Shown in pieces: positions 48,316 to 57,947 of a DNA stretch of 59,791 bases. The DNA lies in NCBI GenBank assembly GCA_913041125.1, contig CAJWHM010000009.1:1-59791 (forward strand). Direction: 5' to 3'. Below the pieces are notes generated by a model. It did no database searches, was not told the origin of the DNA, and saw nothing but the letters and a program-made list of their open reading frames with translations. The stretch's first letter is position 1; each line of letters starts with the position of its first letter. This stretch comes from an uncultured Bacteroidota bacterium. Lineage in GTDB: Bacteria; Bacteroidota; Bacteroidia; Flavobacteriales; Flavobacteriaceae. The translations under genes were made by a program, and so were the position numbers.

Positions 48316-49623
48316 TTAAGCATTATCTAAAAATTCCTTTAATTTTTCACCAAATCGGTCTAAAATTGATTTTCGCTTTTTTGAAACATCCTTTGAAGAT
48401 TTTTCATTTTCTGAGATTTTTGTTTCACCAATATCAACTTCATCTTCGGCTTCATTGATAATTTTTGCATCTAAAGCATTCATTAGTAAACCTACAGAAG
48501 TTGCAAACATAGGACTGGAAACAGATTCTTGAGTATTTCCTGCCAGATGCTCACTCGGATATCCTACTCTGGTATCCATCCCAGTTATATATTCTACAAG
48601 TTGTTTTAAATGTTTTAATTGACTTCCACCACCAGTTAATACAATACCTGCAATTAATTTTTTCTTTAGATCATTGTGTCCATAATTTTTAATTTCTAAA
48701 AAAGTCTGCTCTATAATTTCAATTACACGAGCATTTATTATTTTAGAAAGTGTTTTTAGTGAAATTTCTTTTGGATCTCTACCTCTAAGACCAGGAATAG
48801 AAACAATTTCAGTATCTCTGTTTTCACCAGGCCATGCTGATCCGAATCTGATTTTCAATAATTCAGCTTGCTTTTCAATAATTGAACAACCCTCTTTTAT
48901 ATCATCTGTTACGACATTACCACCAAATGGGATTACAGCTGTATGGCGAATTATACCATCTTTAAAAATTGCTAAATCAGTTGTTCCACCCCCTATATCA
49001 ATTAAAGCAACTCCTGCTTCTTTTTCTTCAAAACTTAATACTGCCTCTGAGGAAGCTAGAGGTTCTAATGTAATATTTGCCATATTAAGTCCTGCGCTTT
49101 TAATACATCGTCCGATATTTTTAATTGAAGAAACTTGACCAACTACAACATGGAAATTTGCCTCAAGTCTTCCGCCATGCATTCCTATTGGTTCCTTTAT
49201 CTCTCCCTGACCGTCTACCTTATACTCTTGTGGTAATACATGTATGATTTCCTCCCCAGGTAACATTACTAATTTATAAACTTGTTTAATTAGCCTTTGA
49301 ATATCATCTTCATTTATAACAGATTCAGGGTTTTCACGAGTAATATAGTCGCTGTGTTGAATACTTCTTATATGCTGTCCAGCAATTCCTACAACAACAT
49401 CATTAATTCGGTTACCTGAATTTGTGTTAGCATCATCAACAGCTTGCTGAATTGATTGTATAGTTTGTGTAATGTTATTAACCACGCCTCTATGCACACC
49501 TAAGCTTTTTGATTTCCCAACACCTAGAATCTCTACCTTATTGAATTCATTTTTTCTACCTACTAGGGCAACAATTTTTGTAGTCCCTATATCAAGTCCA
49601 ACTGAAAAATTTGTTTGTTCCAT
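48316..49623 (-). CDS. ftsA: Cell division protein FtsA
   Basis: This actin-fold protein of 435 residues tethers FtsZ to the membrane and recruits later division proteins. It shows phosphate-1 VGLDIGTTKI, the SHS2/1C domain region (GMHGGRLEANFHVV), phosphate-2 ALIDIGGGTTDLAIF and the adenosine motif IVLTGGGSQLKHL. The C-terminal end (RKSILDRFGEKLKEFLDNA) is an amphipathic membrane-binding helix. The frame opens at 49647, but the ATG at 49623, four bases behind the ftsQ stop, yields the expected N-terminus MEQTNFSVGLDIG. Confidence 0.95.
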   Translation of the reverse strand: MEQTNFSVGLDIGTTKIVALVGRKNEFNKVEILGVGKSKSLGVHRGVVNNITQTIQSIQQAVDDANTNSGNRINDVVVGIAGQHIRSIQHSDYITRENPESVINEDDIQRLIKQVYKLVMLPGEEIIHVLPQEYKVDGQGEIKEPIGMHGGRLEANFHVVVGQVSSIKNIGRCIKSAGLNMANITLEPLASSEAVLSFEEKEAGVALIDIGGGTTDLAIFKDGIIRHTAVIPFGGNVVTDDIKEGCSIIEKQAELLKIRFGSAWPGENRDTEIVSIPGLRGRDPKEISLKTLSKIINARVIEIIEQTFLEIKNYGHNDLKKKLIAGIVLTGGGSQLKHLKQLVEYITGMDTRVGYPSEHLAGNTQESVSSPMFATSVGLLMNALDAKIINEAEDEVDIGETKISENEKSSKDVSKKRKSILDRFGEKLKEFLDNA

Positions 49624-49627
49624 AATT

Positions 49628-50341
49628 TTATTGTGTTGATGCCACAACTTGATTGTTATAGCTTAAATTGATTTTTTTGTATTTTTTTGTACTGTCTTGA
49701 CTGTTTTTATATGCGCAAAAGACTTTTAATTTTTTAATTTTTTCCTTTAAATTATTGGGCTTACCTAATATTACATGAAAATTATACGATTTTAAATCAA
49801 TTATATATTGATTATTTTGTTTGTACATCGATTTAATTTCTCTTGATAAAAAAGAATCTTTGTAAAGTTTATCAATTAATATTGCAGTAGTATCTAAAGA
49901 ATGACTACTTGAACTGCTTACAAATTGTGGAAAATTAATGGAGTCAAACTTTTTGTAAGGAAATAAAACACCATTAATATCTGAATAAAACAGTCTGTCT
50001 GCTATTACCTTAAATAAGGGCTTTCTTTCAGTAAGTTCAAATACCAATTCTCTTTTAGGAGTTACAAAAATTTCAACTTTTTCAAGCTCAGGAACAGTTT
50101 TTAATTGGTATTCAAGCATATTCAAATCTAAACTATCTTCATTTAGGATAGACCTAGCCTCTAGTTTTTGTGTTAACAATTTATTAACCAATGAGTCATT
50201 TAATAATAATGGTTTTTTCGTGAATTCAACTTTAACCTTTACTTTTTTTTGCTGTCTATACCTATAGCTTGAAAAACAAATTAGGCCAACTAAAATCAGA
50301 ATATTTAAAAACAAATAAAATATCGATCTATTAAAATTCAT
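49628..50341 (-). CDS. ftsQ: Cell division protein FtsQ/DivIB
   Basis: This 237-residue bitopic membrane protein has a short cytoplasmic N-terminus, one transmembrane helix (FYLFLNILILVGLICFSSY, residues 8-26) and a periplasmic part of about 210 residues. The segment LEYQLKTVPELEKVEIFVTPKRELVFELTERKP corresponds to the end of the POTRA domain in related proteins. FtsQ bridges early and late division proteins. Sequence conservation is low, so the call depends partly on its place between murC and ftsA. Its start overlaps the murC stop by four bases. Confidence 0.9.
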   Translation of the reverse strand: MNFNRSIFYLFLNILILVGLICFSSYRYRQQKKVKVKVEFTKKPLLLNDSLVNKLLTQKLEARSILNEDSLDLNMLEYQLKTVPELEKVEIFVTPKRELVFELTERKPLFKVIADRLFYSDINGVLFPYKKFDSINFPQFVSSSSSHSLDTTAILIDKLYKDSFLSREIKSMYKQNNQYIIDLKSYNFHVILGKPNNLKEKIKKLKVFCAYKNSQDSTKKYKKINLSYNNQVVASTQ

Positions 50342-51675
50342 GATATTATCAATTCTGATTTTAATTTTGTTATTTCTTCACCTATATCGCCAGCACCTAA
50401 AAATGTAAATACTTCAGCTTCACTTGATTCTAAAACTGATTTAATTTCCTTTTTTTCAATTAATTTTTTTTGATCATTTTTTATGCCTTCAAGTAAATTA
50501 TAAGCATTTACATTTTCTATAGCTTCTTCCCTTGCAGGAAAAATATCTAAAAGAACTATCTCATCAAAATGACCTAATACAGAGCAAAATTCTTTCATGA
50601 AATCTTTTGTCCTTGAAAATAGGTGGGGTTGAAAAATGACACAATTTTTTTTATTGGGATAAAAACTTCTAATTGTATTTAAAACACTTTCAATCTCCTT
50701 TGGATGATGTGCATAGTCATCAATTATTATAGAGTTTCTCCAGCTATAAACGTTCATTCTTCTTTTGATTCCTGGGAAATTTTCAAGTGTTGAAAGTATT
50801 TTTTTAATATCAATTCCTGATTGATTTGCTACTGCGATTGCACCTAATACATTTAATACGTTATGTCTTCCAAGTTGATTAAAATTTACTCCCTTAAAAA
50901 TTTGATTTGGAGAGATTAAATCAAATCGATATCCTCTCTCAGTTAAAGTAAGATTACGGGCCACATAGTCTGCTTTAACATCAATTCCGTAAGTTATCCC
51001 CGAAATAGGAAGTCCAAAAGCTACTATTAATTTATCATCAACTTGTTTAGAAAACTTTTTAAAAGCTTCTATAAATGCTTCTTTAGTATCGTAGATATCT
51101 AAATGATCAGGATCAACAGAAGTAATGCACGCTATTGTAGGATTTAGTTTTAAAAAAGATCTATCATATTCATCAGCTTCAACAATAAAATTATCTAATC
51201 CTGTATTAACAAAATTTGAACTTTCATTCCTAAAAAAACCACCCATAAATGATGTAAAAGATTGATTTGTCTTAGAAAAAATGTGTGTTAAGATAGAGGT
51301 AGTTGTAGTTTTTCCATGAGTCCCTGCAATTGCTAAAGTTTTTTTATTTTCACAAATTTTTGATAAAAATTCTGCTCTTTTTAAAATTTGATTTCCTTGT
51401 TTATGATAAAATTTTAATTGTGGATGATTTGATTTAATAGCAGAAGTGTATATTATTTTCACCTCTTTTGAAAGTAATTTTTTTGATAGAGCTAAAATTG
51501 ATGAATCATATGTAATTATAATTCCAAGGTCAGTTAAGTTTTTTGTCGTTTCTGAATATACTTTATCGTACCCATAAACTTGGTGTCCATTACTAAAGCA
51601 AAATCTAGCTAATGAAGACATTCCTACACCTCCAATACCAATAAAGTAATATATTTCTGTACTTTTTTTGATCAT
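50338..51675 (-). CDS. murC: UDP-N-acetylmuramate--L-alanine ligase
   Basis: This 445-residue Mur ligase adds L-alanine to UDP-MurNAc, the first peptide step of wall precursor synthesis in the cytoplasm. It has the N-terminal Rossmann loop GIGGVGMS (13-20), the ATP-binding GTHGKTTTT (118-126), EADEYDRSFLKLNP, and DDYAHHPKEI of the C-terminal domain. Its start overlaps the murG stop by four bases (ATGA). Confidence 0.96.
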   Translation of the reverse strand: MIKKSTEIYYFIGIGGVGMSSLARFCFSNGHQVYGYDKVYSETTKNLTDLGIIITYDSSILALSKKLLSKEVKIIYTSAIKSNHPQLKFYHKQGNQILKRAEFLSKICENKKTLAIAGTHGKTTTTSILTHIFSKTNQSFTSFMGGFFRNESSNFVNTGLDNFIVEADEYDRSFLKLNPTIACITSVDPDHLDIYDTKEAFIEAFKKFSKQVDDKLIVAFGLPISGITYGIDVKADYVARNLTLTERGYRFDLISPNQIFKGVNFNQLGRHNVLNVLGAIAVANQSGIDIKKILSTLENFPGIKRRMNVYSWRNSIIIDDYAHHPKEIESVLNTIRSFYPNKKNCVIFQPHLFSRTKDFMKEFCSVLGHFDEIVLLDIFPAREEAIENVNAYNLLEGIKNDQKKLIEKKEIKSVLESSEAEVFTFLGAGDIGEEITKLKSELIIS

Positions 51676-52754
51676 TTTAATTCTATGATTTGATTTATTA
51701 TTTCATCAGTAGCAAAAGGTTTAGCAAATTTTTTTAAGTTATTTTTTAACTGTTTTTGTTTTGAAATATTAGAAATTAATAATGAGAATTTCTTGTTGAA
51801 CTCTTTATCCAATTCACTTTCCCTTATCATTATTGCAGCATTTGCTTTTGATAAAGCTTTGGCATTTTTTAATTGATGATTAGCTGTTACATTTGGTGAT
51901 GGTATTAATATTAATGGTTTTCCAACACAACTTAATTCAGAAATGCTTACTGCTCCTGCTCTTGAAATTATAAAATCTGCTGCGGCGTAAACATTTTCCA
52001 TCTTATCAAAATAGGGTCTTATCACAATTTCTTTTGATTCTAAATTTTTGTACTCACTATAATATAATGATCCACATTGCCACAAGATTTGTATTCCAGA
52101 TTTTAAAATAAATTCTTTTTGTTTTTCAATTAATTGATTAATTCTTTTAGATCCTAAGCTACCACCAATTATAACTAATATTTTCATTTTAGGATTGAAT
52201 CCAAAGAGTAATTTAGCCTTAGAACCAATTTTAATTTTTGTTAAGTTTTCTCTTATAGGATTACCTGTAATTATTATTTTTTTCTTTGGAAGATAACGCT
52301 CCAATCCCTGATAAGCTACACATATTCTATTTGCATTCTTACTAAGTATCCTATTTGTAACACCAGGATATGAATTTTGTTCTTGAATTAAAGTAGGTAA
52401 ACCTAATAATTGAGCTACTTTTAATATTGGACCACTTGCAAAACCTCCAGTGCCTATAACTATATCTGGTTTAAATTTTTTTATAATTCTTAAAGAATGT
52501 ATTATACTAAAAATAGTTTTAATTGGAAAAAGTAAATTTTGAATTGATAAAGATCTTTTAAAACCGCTTATCCATAGACCAATAATCTTAAATCCTTCTT
52601 TAGGAACTTTTTCCATTTCCATTTTACCTATTGCGCCAACAAATAAGATATTTATATCAGAATATTTTTTTCTTAACCCTTTTGCAATAGCTAATGCAGG
52701 ATAAATATGTCCACCTGTACCCCCTCCTGATATTATAAGTCTAAATTGTTTCAC
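51672..52754 (-). CDS. murG: UDP-GlcNAc--undecaprenyl-P-P-MurNAc-pentapeptide GlcNAc transferase
   Basis: This 360-residue GT-B glycosyltransferase makes lipid II from lipid I on the inner face of the membrane. It shows the N-terminal G-loop SGGGTGGHIYPALAIA (residues 9-24), DIVIGTGGFASGP, the second G-loop IGGSLGSKRIN, and the donor-binding SRAGAVSISELSCVGKP LILIPSP region. The start codon is GTG at 52754, which overlaps the end of ftsW by 14 bases; no closer ATG would keep the G-loop. Confidence 0.95.
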   Translation of the reverse strand: MKQFRLIISGGGTGGHIYPALAIAKGLRKKYSDINILFVGAIGKMEMEKVPKEGFKIIGLWISGFKRSLSIQNLLFPIKTIFSIIHSLRIIKKFKPDIVIGTGGFASGPILKVAQLLGLPTLIQEQNSYPGVTNRILSKNANRICVAYQGLERYLPKKKIIITGNPIRENLTKIKIGSKAKLLFGFNPKMKILVIIGGSLGSKRINQLIEKQKEFILKSGIQILWQCGSLYYSEYKNLESKEIVIRPYFDKMENVYAAADFIISRAGAVSISELSCVGKPLILIPSPNVTANHQLKNAKALSKANAAIMIRESELDKEFNKKFSLLISNISKQKQLKNNLKKFAKPFATDEIINQIIELK

Positions 52755-53925
52755 TTAATACATTTAAAGGGTTGTTTTCATTCAAATTTTCTTCATACCG
52801 TACTTCGTTTTTAGCACTAACACTTAGAATAATTCCCATTGCTATACATGTCATCCAAGCTGACGTCCCACCACTGCTAATCATTGGTAGGTTTTGTCCC
52901 GTAACTGGTAATACTTGAAGGGATACACCTATATTAATAAATGCCTGAAAAATAATAGGAATGCCAAGTCCAATTACTGTTAGTTTCCCAAATAAACTTG
53001 AGGTTTTGTATGAAATAACAACTATCCTGAATAATAATAATAGATAAATCAAAATAAGCATTATACCTCCAACCAGTCCAAATTCTTCTACTATTATCGC
53101 ATAGATAAAATCTGACGAACTTTGTGGTAAAAAATTTTTCATTCTACTTTTTCCTGCACCAAGTCCAAAAATTTTACCACTAACAATAGCAGTTTTAGCT
53201 CTTGAAACTTGATAATTATTATCCTTACTTTTCCCCGTTTTAAAATTTTCAATACGATTAACCCAAGTATCAACTCTATTTGGGAATGCACTAGGATATG
53301 CTTTTATTAATAAAAAAAAGAGTATAGCTATTACTGATGCACCAAATATTATATTTAACAAATACATAAATGAGTATCCTGCTATAAAAGATATTATTAA
53401 AACAGTTGAAAAAAGAATTAATGCGGTGGACAAATTTGAAGGAAAAATTAAACAAACAATTATAATTACAGGCACCCAAAGACGAAAGAATGAACTTTTA
53501 AAAGTTGGTTTTTCATAACCTAATTTAGAGAGATAAGATGCCACATAAATCATAAGAATAACTGAGGCTAAAGTTGACGTCTGAAAACTTAGTCCAACAA
53601 TTGGAATTTTTATCCATCGGCTTGCATTTGCACCTCCAATTATTGTTCCTTGGGATGCAGTATAGATGAGGAGCAAAATAACTATTGGAAGCATGAGTAT
53701 TGAAATACCCTTGAAATAGCGAAATGGTATTTTATGTATAGAAAACATTAATATGAAACCCACTGTTAAAATGACAAAATGTTTTATAAAATATCCCCAT
53801 GGAGTTCCTTTACCTACAACATAAACCAAATTGGAACTAGCACTAAAAATTGGCAAAAAAGAAAAAACAGCTAATAATGCTAGAATTCCCCATAATACTC
53901 TATCTCCTTTTAATGCTTTAAACAT
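52741..53925 (-). CDS. ftsW: Lipid II polymerase FtsW (SEDS family)
   Basis: This 394-residue polytopic membrane protein of the SEDS family polymerises glycan strands at the septum together with FtsI. About ten hydrophobic helices are seen. Conserved elements include WIKIPIVGLSFQTSTLA, the segment DNNYQVSRAKTAIVSGKIFGLG in consecutive pieces, FIYAIIVEEFGLVGG with the conserved glutamates, and the C-terminal LPVTGQNLPMISSGGTSAW. Its position between murD and murG makes it FtsW rather than RodA. The gene starts two bases after the murD stop. Confidence 0.94.
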   Translation of the reverse strand: MFKALKGDRVLWGILALLAVFSFLPIFSASSNLVYVVGKGTPWGYFIKHFVILTVGFILMFSIHKIPFRYFKGISILMLPIVILLLIYTASQGTIIGGANASRWIKIPIVGLSFQTSTLASVILMIYVASYLSKLGYEKPTFKSSFFRLWVPVIIIVCLIFPSNLSTALILFSTVLIISFIAGYSFMYLLNIIFGASVIAILFFLLIKAYPSAFPNRVDTWVNRIENFKTGKSKDNNYQVSRAKTAIVSGKIFGLGAGKSRMKNFLPQSSSDFIYAIIVEEFGLVGGIMLILIYLLLLFRIVVISYKTSSLFGKLTVIGLGIPIIFQAFINIGVSLQVLPVTGQNLPMISSGGTSAWMTCIAMGIILSVSAKNEVRYEENLNENNPLNVLSETI

Positions 53926-53927
53926 AA

Positions 53928-55265
53928 TTATAAGTTTCTAACTGCATTTTTAAATTGGTTGCCTCTATCTTCATAATTTTCAAACAAGTCAAAACTTGCA
54001 CAAGCCGGTGAAAGTAGAACTGTATCTTTTTGTTTAGCTACTTTATGAGCAATTTTCACTGCCTCACTCATAGATTGAGTTTCAATAAATACTTCTGAGA
54101 TATTCTCAAACGTGTCAATTAATTTCTGATTATTAACTCCTAAACTGATAATCGCTTTTACTTTTTTTCTTACAAGAGGTAATAAAATTTCATAATCATT
54201 TCCTTTATCCACTCCTCCTACTATCCAAACTATGGCTGTATCTATACTCTCTAAGGCAAAAAAGGTTGCATTTATATTAGTTGCTTTTGAATCATTTATA
54301 TACAATACCTTCTGAATTGTAAGAACTTTTTCCATGCGATGTGGTGCTCCTTTAAAATCAGATAAACTATCCCTAATAGACTCTTTACTTATTTCTAAAA
54401 TGCTTGCAATAGTAGAAGCTGCCGTAGCATTAAGAAGATTGTGTCTCCCAGAAAGAGAAAAATTTCCTGTATTTATCATAGTTTTTTTATTATTTATGTT
54501 TATTGTTATGTTATTCTTTTCAGCTATTTGGTCTTTTGAGTTTATACTTGCTGTTAGTGATATTTTTGTAGCCTTAATTTTTTGTTTTTTTATATACCTT
54601 TTTAAAATCGGATCTCCAGAATTGAATAGAAAAAAATCATTTTTTGATTGATTATTGAAAATTTTAAGTTTTGATTTTATATAATTTTCAAAATTGTAAT
54701 TGTAGCGTTCTAGATGGTCTGGAGAAATATTAGTAATTACTGAAATTTTCGGAGCAAAGTCGATTATATCATCGAGTTGGAAACTGCTTATTTCAAGTAC
54801 ATAATAATCAAAATTCATTTTTGCAACCTGAAAAGCAAAACTCTTACCAATATTTCCTGCAATACCAACGTTAAGTCCAGCATCTTTTAAAATCTTGTAT
54901 GTTAACAAGGTCGTGGTTGTTTTCCCATTTGTACCAGTAATTCCAATTAAAGTTGCTGAAGTATGTCTAGCTGCAAATTCTATTTCTGAAATAATTTTTT
55001 TTCCCTGGCTTTTCAATAAAGAAATTAAAGGAAGATCTGATGGAATTCCTGGACTCTTTACAATAAAGTCGGCTGTTTCAATTTTTGATAAGGAGTGCTT
55101 TCCAGACTCCCAACTTATGTTATTTTCGTCCAATATTTTTTGAAGCCCTTGATCTATATTCTTTTTATCTGAAAGAAATACTTTATAACCCTTCTTTATG
55201 CCCAAAAAAGCCGCACCTATACCACTTTCACCCGCTCCCAAAATGACAATTTTTTTATTCATCAT
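53928..55265 (-). CDS. murD: UDP-N-acetylmuramoyl-L-alanine--D-glutamate ligase
   Basis: This 445-residue Mur ligase adds D-glutamate to UDP-MurNAc-L-Ala. It shows the N-terminal [13 protein letters not shown], the substrate-binding [14 protein letters not shown]-binding GTNGKTTTT (111-119), [10 protein letters not shown], and C-terminal [17 protein letters not shown] and [22 protein letters not shown] in pieces. Two ATG codons stand in a row (55265, 55262); the first overlaps the mraY stop by four bases. Confidence 0.96.
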   Translation of the reverse strand: MMNKKIVILGAGESGIGAAFLGIKKGYKVFLSDKKNIDQGLQKILDENNISWESGKHSLSKIETADFIVKSPGIPSDLPLISLLKSQGKKIISEIEFAARHTSATLIGITGTNGKTTTTLLTYKILKDAGLNVGIAGNIGKSFAFQVAKMNFDYYVLEISSFQLDDIIDFAPKISVITNISPDHLERYNYNFENYIKSKLKIFNNQSKNDFFLFNSGDPILKRYIKKQKIKATKISLTASINSKDQIAEKNNITININNKKTMINTGNFSLSGRHNLLNATAASTIASILEISKESIRDSLSDFKGAPHRMEKVLTIQKVLYINDSKATNINATFFALESIDTAIVWIVGGVDKGNDYEILLPLVRKKVKAIISLGVNNQKLIDTFENISEVFIETQSMSEAVKIAHKVAKQKDTVLLSPACASFDLFENYEDRGNQFKNAVRNL

Positions 55266-56485
55266 CTAAGTTTGAGTGTTACTATGGATATTACTGCAAG
55301 AACTATCCCCAAAATCCAAAAACGTGCTACTATTTTACTCTCGTGAAAACCTAATTTTTGATAATGGTGATGTAATGGCGCCATTTTAAATATACGTCGC
55401 CCTACCCCTTTTTTAGTGCGGGTATATTTAAAATAGGTGACTTGTAAAATCACTGATAGAGTTTCAATAAAAAATACACCACAAAGAATAGGGATTATTA
55501 ATTCTTTTCTAACTATAACTGCTATTACAGATATTAATGCCCCTATGGTTAAACTCCCTGTGTCACCCATGAAAACATCTGCTGGATATACGTTGAACCA
55601 CAAAAATCCTATTAGTGCTCCTAAAAATGCAGAAATGAATATTACTACTTCACCAACATTTGGTATATACATAATGTTCAGATAAGATGCAAAATTTATG
55701 TTACCTGAAACAAATGAAAAAATCGCTAATGTAAATACAATTATTGCCGAAATTCCAGCTGCTAATCCATCAACTCCGTCAGTAAGATTTGCTCCATTTG
55801 ACACTGCAGTAATAATAAACACCACAATGGGTATAAAAATCAACCACGTATACTTAGAATTTACTCCAATCCATTTTATAAATGAATAGTAATTAAATTC
55901 ATTATTTTTTAATAGAGGTATGGTTGTTATTGCAGCTTTAATATCATTTGAGAAATTTTTAGTCTCTGTAGTATTTTGTATTAGACTCGAAATTGGTTCA
56001 ACATTAGTTCTAACTTTAACCTCAGGATGAAAAAAAAGAATAGTCCCTACAAAGACCCCTAAAACTATTTGTCCAAATAATTTAAATTTTCCTTTCAATC
56101 CTTGTTTATTTTTTTTGAAAACTTTAATGTAATCGTCTAACCATCCAATGAAACCCATCCAAATCATTGTAGTAATTAATAATATGATATATATGTTATT
56201 TAAACGTGCCAATAATATAACTGGTAATAGAGTACTCAAGATGATAATCAATCCTCCCATTGTAGGTGTTCCTTCTTTTTCTTTCTGACCTTCTAGTCCT
56301 AAATCTCTTATAGTTTCACCAATTTGCTGATCTCTCAAAAAATTGATTATCCTTTTTCCAAAAAACAAAGAAAATCCCATTGAGAAAATGGTTGCTATAG
56401 CTGCTCTAAATGAAATATATTGAAAAACACTTGCCCCTATAAGCTGATATTTCATTTCCAAGAATTCAAATAAATAATAGAGCAT
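55262..56485 (-). CDS. mraY: Phospho-N-acetylmuramoyl-pentapeptide transferase
   Basis: This 407-residue integral membrane enzyme links the UDP-MurNAc-pentapeptide to undecaprenyl phosphate, giving lipid I. It shows the signature GTPTMGGL, the catalytic aspartates in [40 protein letters not shown] and [12 protein letters not shown]. It is longer than the E. coli enzyme (360 residues) because of an extra segment of about 45 residues (roughly 160-215), which is usual for Bacteroidetes. The gene starts one base after murE ends. Confidence 0.96.
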   Translation of the reverse strand: MLYYLFEFLEMKYQLIGASVFQYISFRAAIATIFSMGFSLFFGKRIINFLRDQQIGETIRDLGLEGQKEKEGTPTMGGLIIILSTLLPVILLARLNNIYIILLITTMIWMGFIGWLDDYIKVFKKNKQGLKGKFKLFGQIVLGVFVGTILFFHPEVKVRTNVEPISSLIQNTTETKNFSNDIKAAITTIPLLKNNEFNYYSFIKWIGVNSKYTWLIFIPIVVFIITAVSNGANLTDGVDGLAAGISAIIVFTLAIFSFVSGNINFASYLNIMYIPNVGEVVIFISAFLGALIGFLWFNVYPADVFMGDTGSLTIGALISVIAVIVRKELIIPILCGVFFIETLSVILQVTYFKYTRTKKGVGRRIFKMAPLHHHYQKLGFHESKIVARFWILGIVLAVISIVTLKLR

Positions 56486-56486
56486 C

Positions 56487-57947
56487 CTAGTCTGTGTTTA
56501 AAAATATTTTATGTGCAACTTCTGTATCATTAAATGGATATCGTTTTCCATTTATTTCTTGATATCTTTCGTGACCTTTACCAGCAATTACGACTATATC
56601 CCCTTTTTTAGATAACTGACCAGCCATTGCAATAGCTTCCTCTCTTAAAGTAACTTTTATGAATTTTTTATAATTTTCAGATTCAACACCCGCAATCATT
56701 TCAGAAATAATTTTTAATGGATCTTCGTCTCTAGGATTATCAGATGTAAAAATAACTTTGTCACAAAGATCCGTAGCTATTTTACCCATTAGGGGTCTCT
56801 TTTGCTTATCTCTATTTCCTCCGCATCCTAAAATCAAATAGAGTATTTCATTATTTGTTCTAATGTTATTAATTGTTTCTAAAATATTTTTTAATGCATC
56901 AGGAGTGTGTGCATAGTCTACAACAATTGTTATTTTATCTTTTGTCTGAAAACTTTGAAAACGACCGTCTGCACTCCTTAACTGACTTATATATTTTAAA
57001 ATATTAAGCGTTGGTATTTTAAATAAATCAGCAATAGCATAAACTGCTAAAAGATTCTGTGAATTAAAATGACCTATTAAGCTAGACCAAACTTCATGGT
57101 TTTGAATTTTTAACAACATCCCAGAAAATTCACACTCTAAAATCTTTACCATATAGTCTGCGTGAAATTTTGTAGCATATGTGTATTTTTTTGCTTTAGT
57201 ATTTTGTAACATAAAAGACCCATTTTTATCATCAATGTTTGTTAAAGCAAAAGCAGAATCAGAAAGATTGTCAAAAAATTGTTTTTTGGTATCCCTATAA
57301 TTTTTGAAATTTCCATGATAATCTAAATGGTCATGTGTGAGATTTGTAAATACACCTGCCTTAAATGAAAGACCATAAATACGGTCTTGAGCTATTCCGT
57401 GAGAAGAAACTTCCATAAAACAAAAATCTACACCTTCTCTCACCATGTCATTTAGTAAATTATTTATTGTAATTATATCTGGTGTAGTGCTACTATTATT
57501 AAATTCTCGATCTAAGTATTTAATTTTTATTGTAGAAAGCAATCCACATTTTAGTGAATGTGATGAAAATAACTGATGTAAGAAGAAAGCAACAGAGGTT
57601 TTTCCATTTGTGCCTGTTATGCCAACAAGATTAAGTTTTTCTGATGGATTGTCATAAAAATTAGAAGCTAAAATTCCTAATGCTTTAGAGGTATTATTAA
57701 CAATTATGTAAGTAATACCATCAATTACTTCTTCTGGAAGCTTATTACAAACTATAGCTGCAGCTCCTTTTTCTATTGATTTTTTAATAAAATCATGTCC
57801 ATCTAAATGAATGCCTTTTTTTGCTACATAAAGACTATTTTTTTTAATGTTTCGACTATCAAAACTTAATGAAGAAATCTTCACAAGGGTACTCCCAAAA
57901 ACACCTTCTGTTGATACTTTATATAATATTTCTTTCAGAATTTTCAA
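56487..57947 (-). CDS. murE: UDP-MurNAc-tripeptide synthetase, meso-diaminopimelate type
   Basis: This 486-residue Mur ligase adds the third amino acid to the wall precursor. It shows [15 protein letters not shown] (uridine-binding domain), ATP-binding GTNGKTS (112-118), [21 protein letters not shown], and DNPRDE at 403-408, the motif of ligases that use meso-diaminopimelate. The start is TTG at 57947; it forms a four-base TTGA overlap with the ftsI stop, which points to translational coupling. Confidence 0.95.
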   Translation of the reverse strand: MKILKEILYKVSTEGVFGSTLVKISSLSFDSRNIKKNSLYVAKKGIHLDGHDFIKKSIEKGAAAIVCNKLPEEVIDGITYIIVNNTSKALGILASNFYDNPSEKLNLVGITGTNGKTSVAFFLHQLFSSHSLKCGLLSTIKIKYLDREFNNSSTTPDIITINNLLNDMVREGVDFCFMEVSSHGIAQDRIYGLSFKAGVFTNLTHDHLDYHGNFKNYRDTKKQFFDNLSDSAFALTNIDDKNGSFMLQNTKAKKYTYATKFHADYMVKILECEFSGMLLKIQNHEVWSSLIGHFNSQNLLAVYAIADLFKIPTLNILKYISQLRSADGRFQSFQTKDKITIVVDYAHTPDALKNILETINNIRTNNEILYLILGCGGNRDKQKRPLMGKIATDLCDKVIFTSDNPRDEDPLKIISEMIAGVESENYKKFIKVTLREEAIAMAGQLSKKGDIVVIAGKGHERYQEINGKRYPFNDTEVAHKIFLNTD

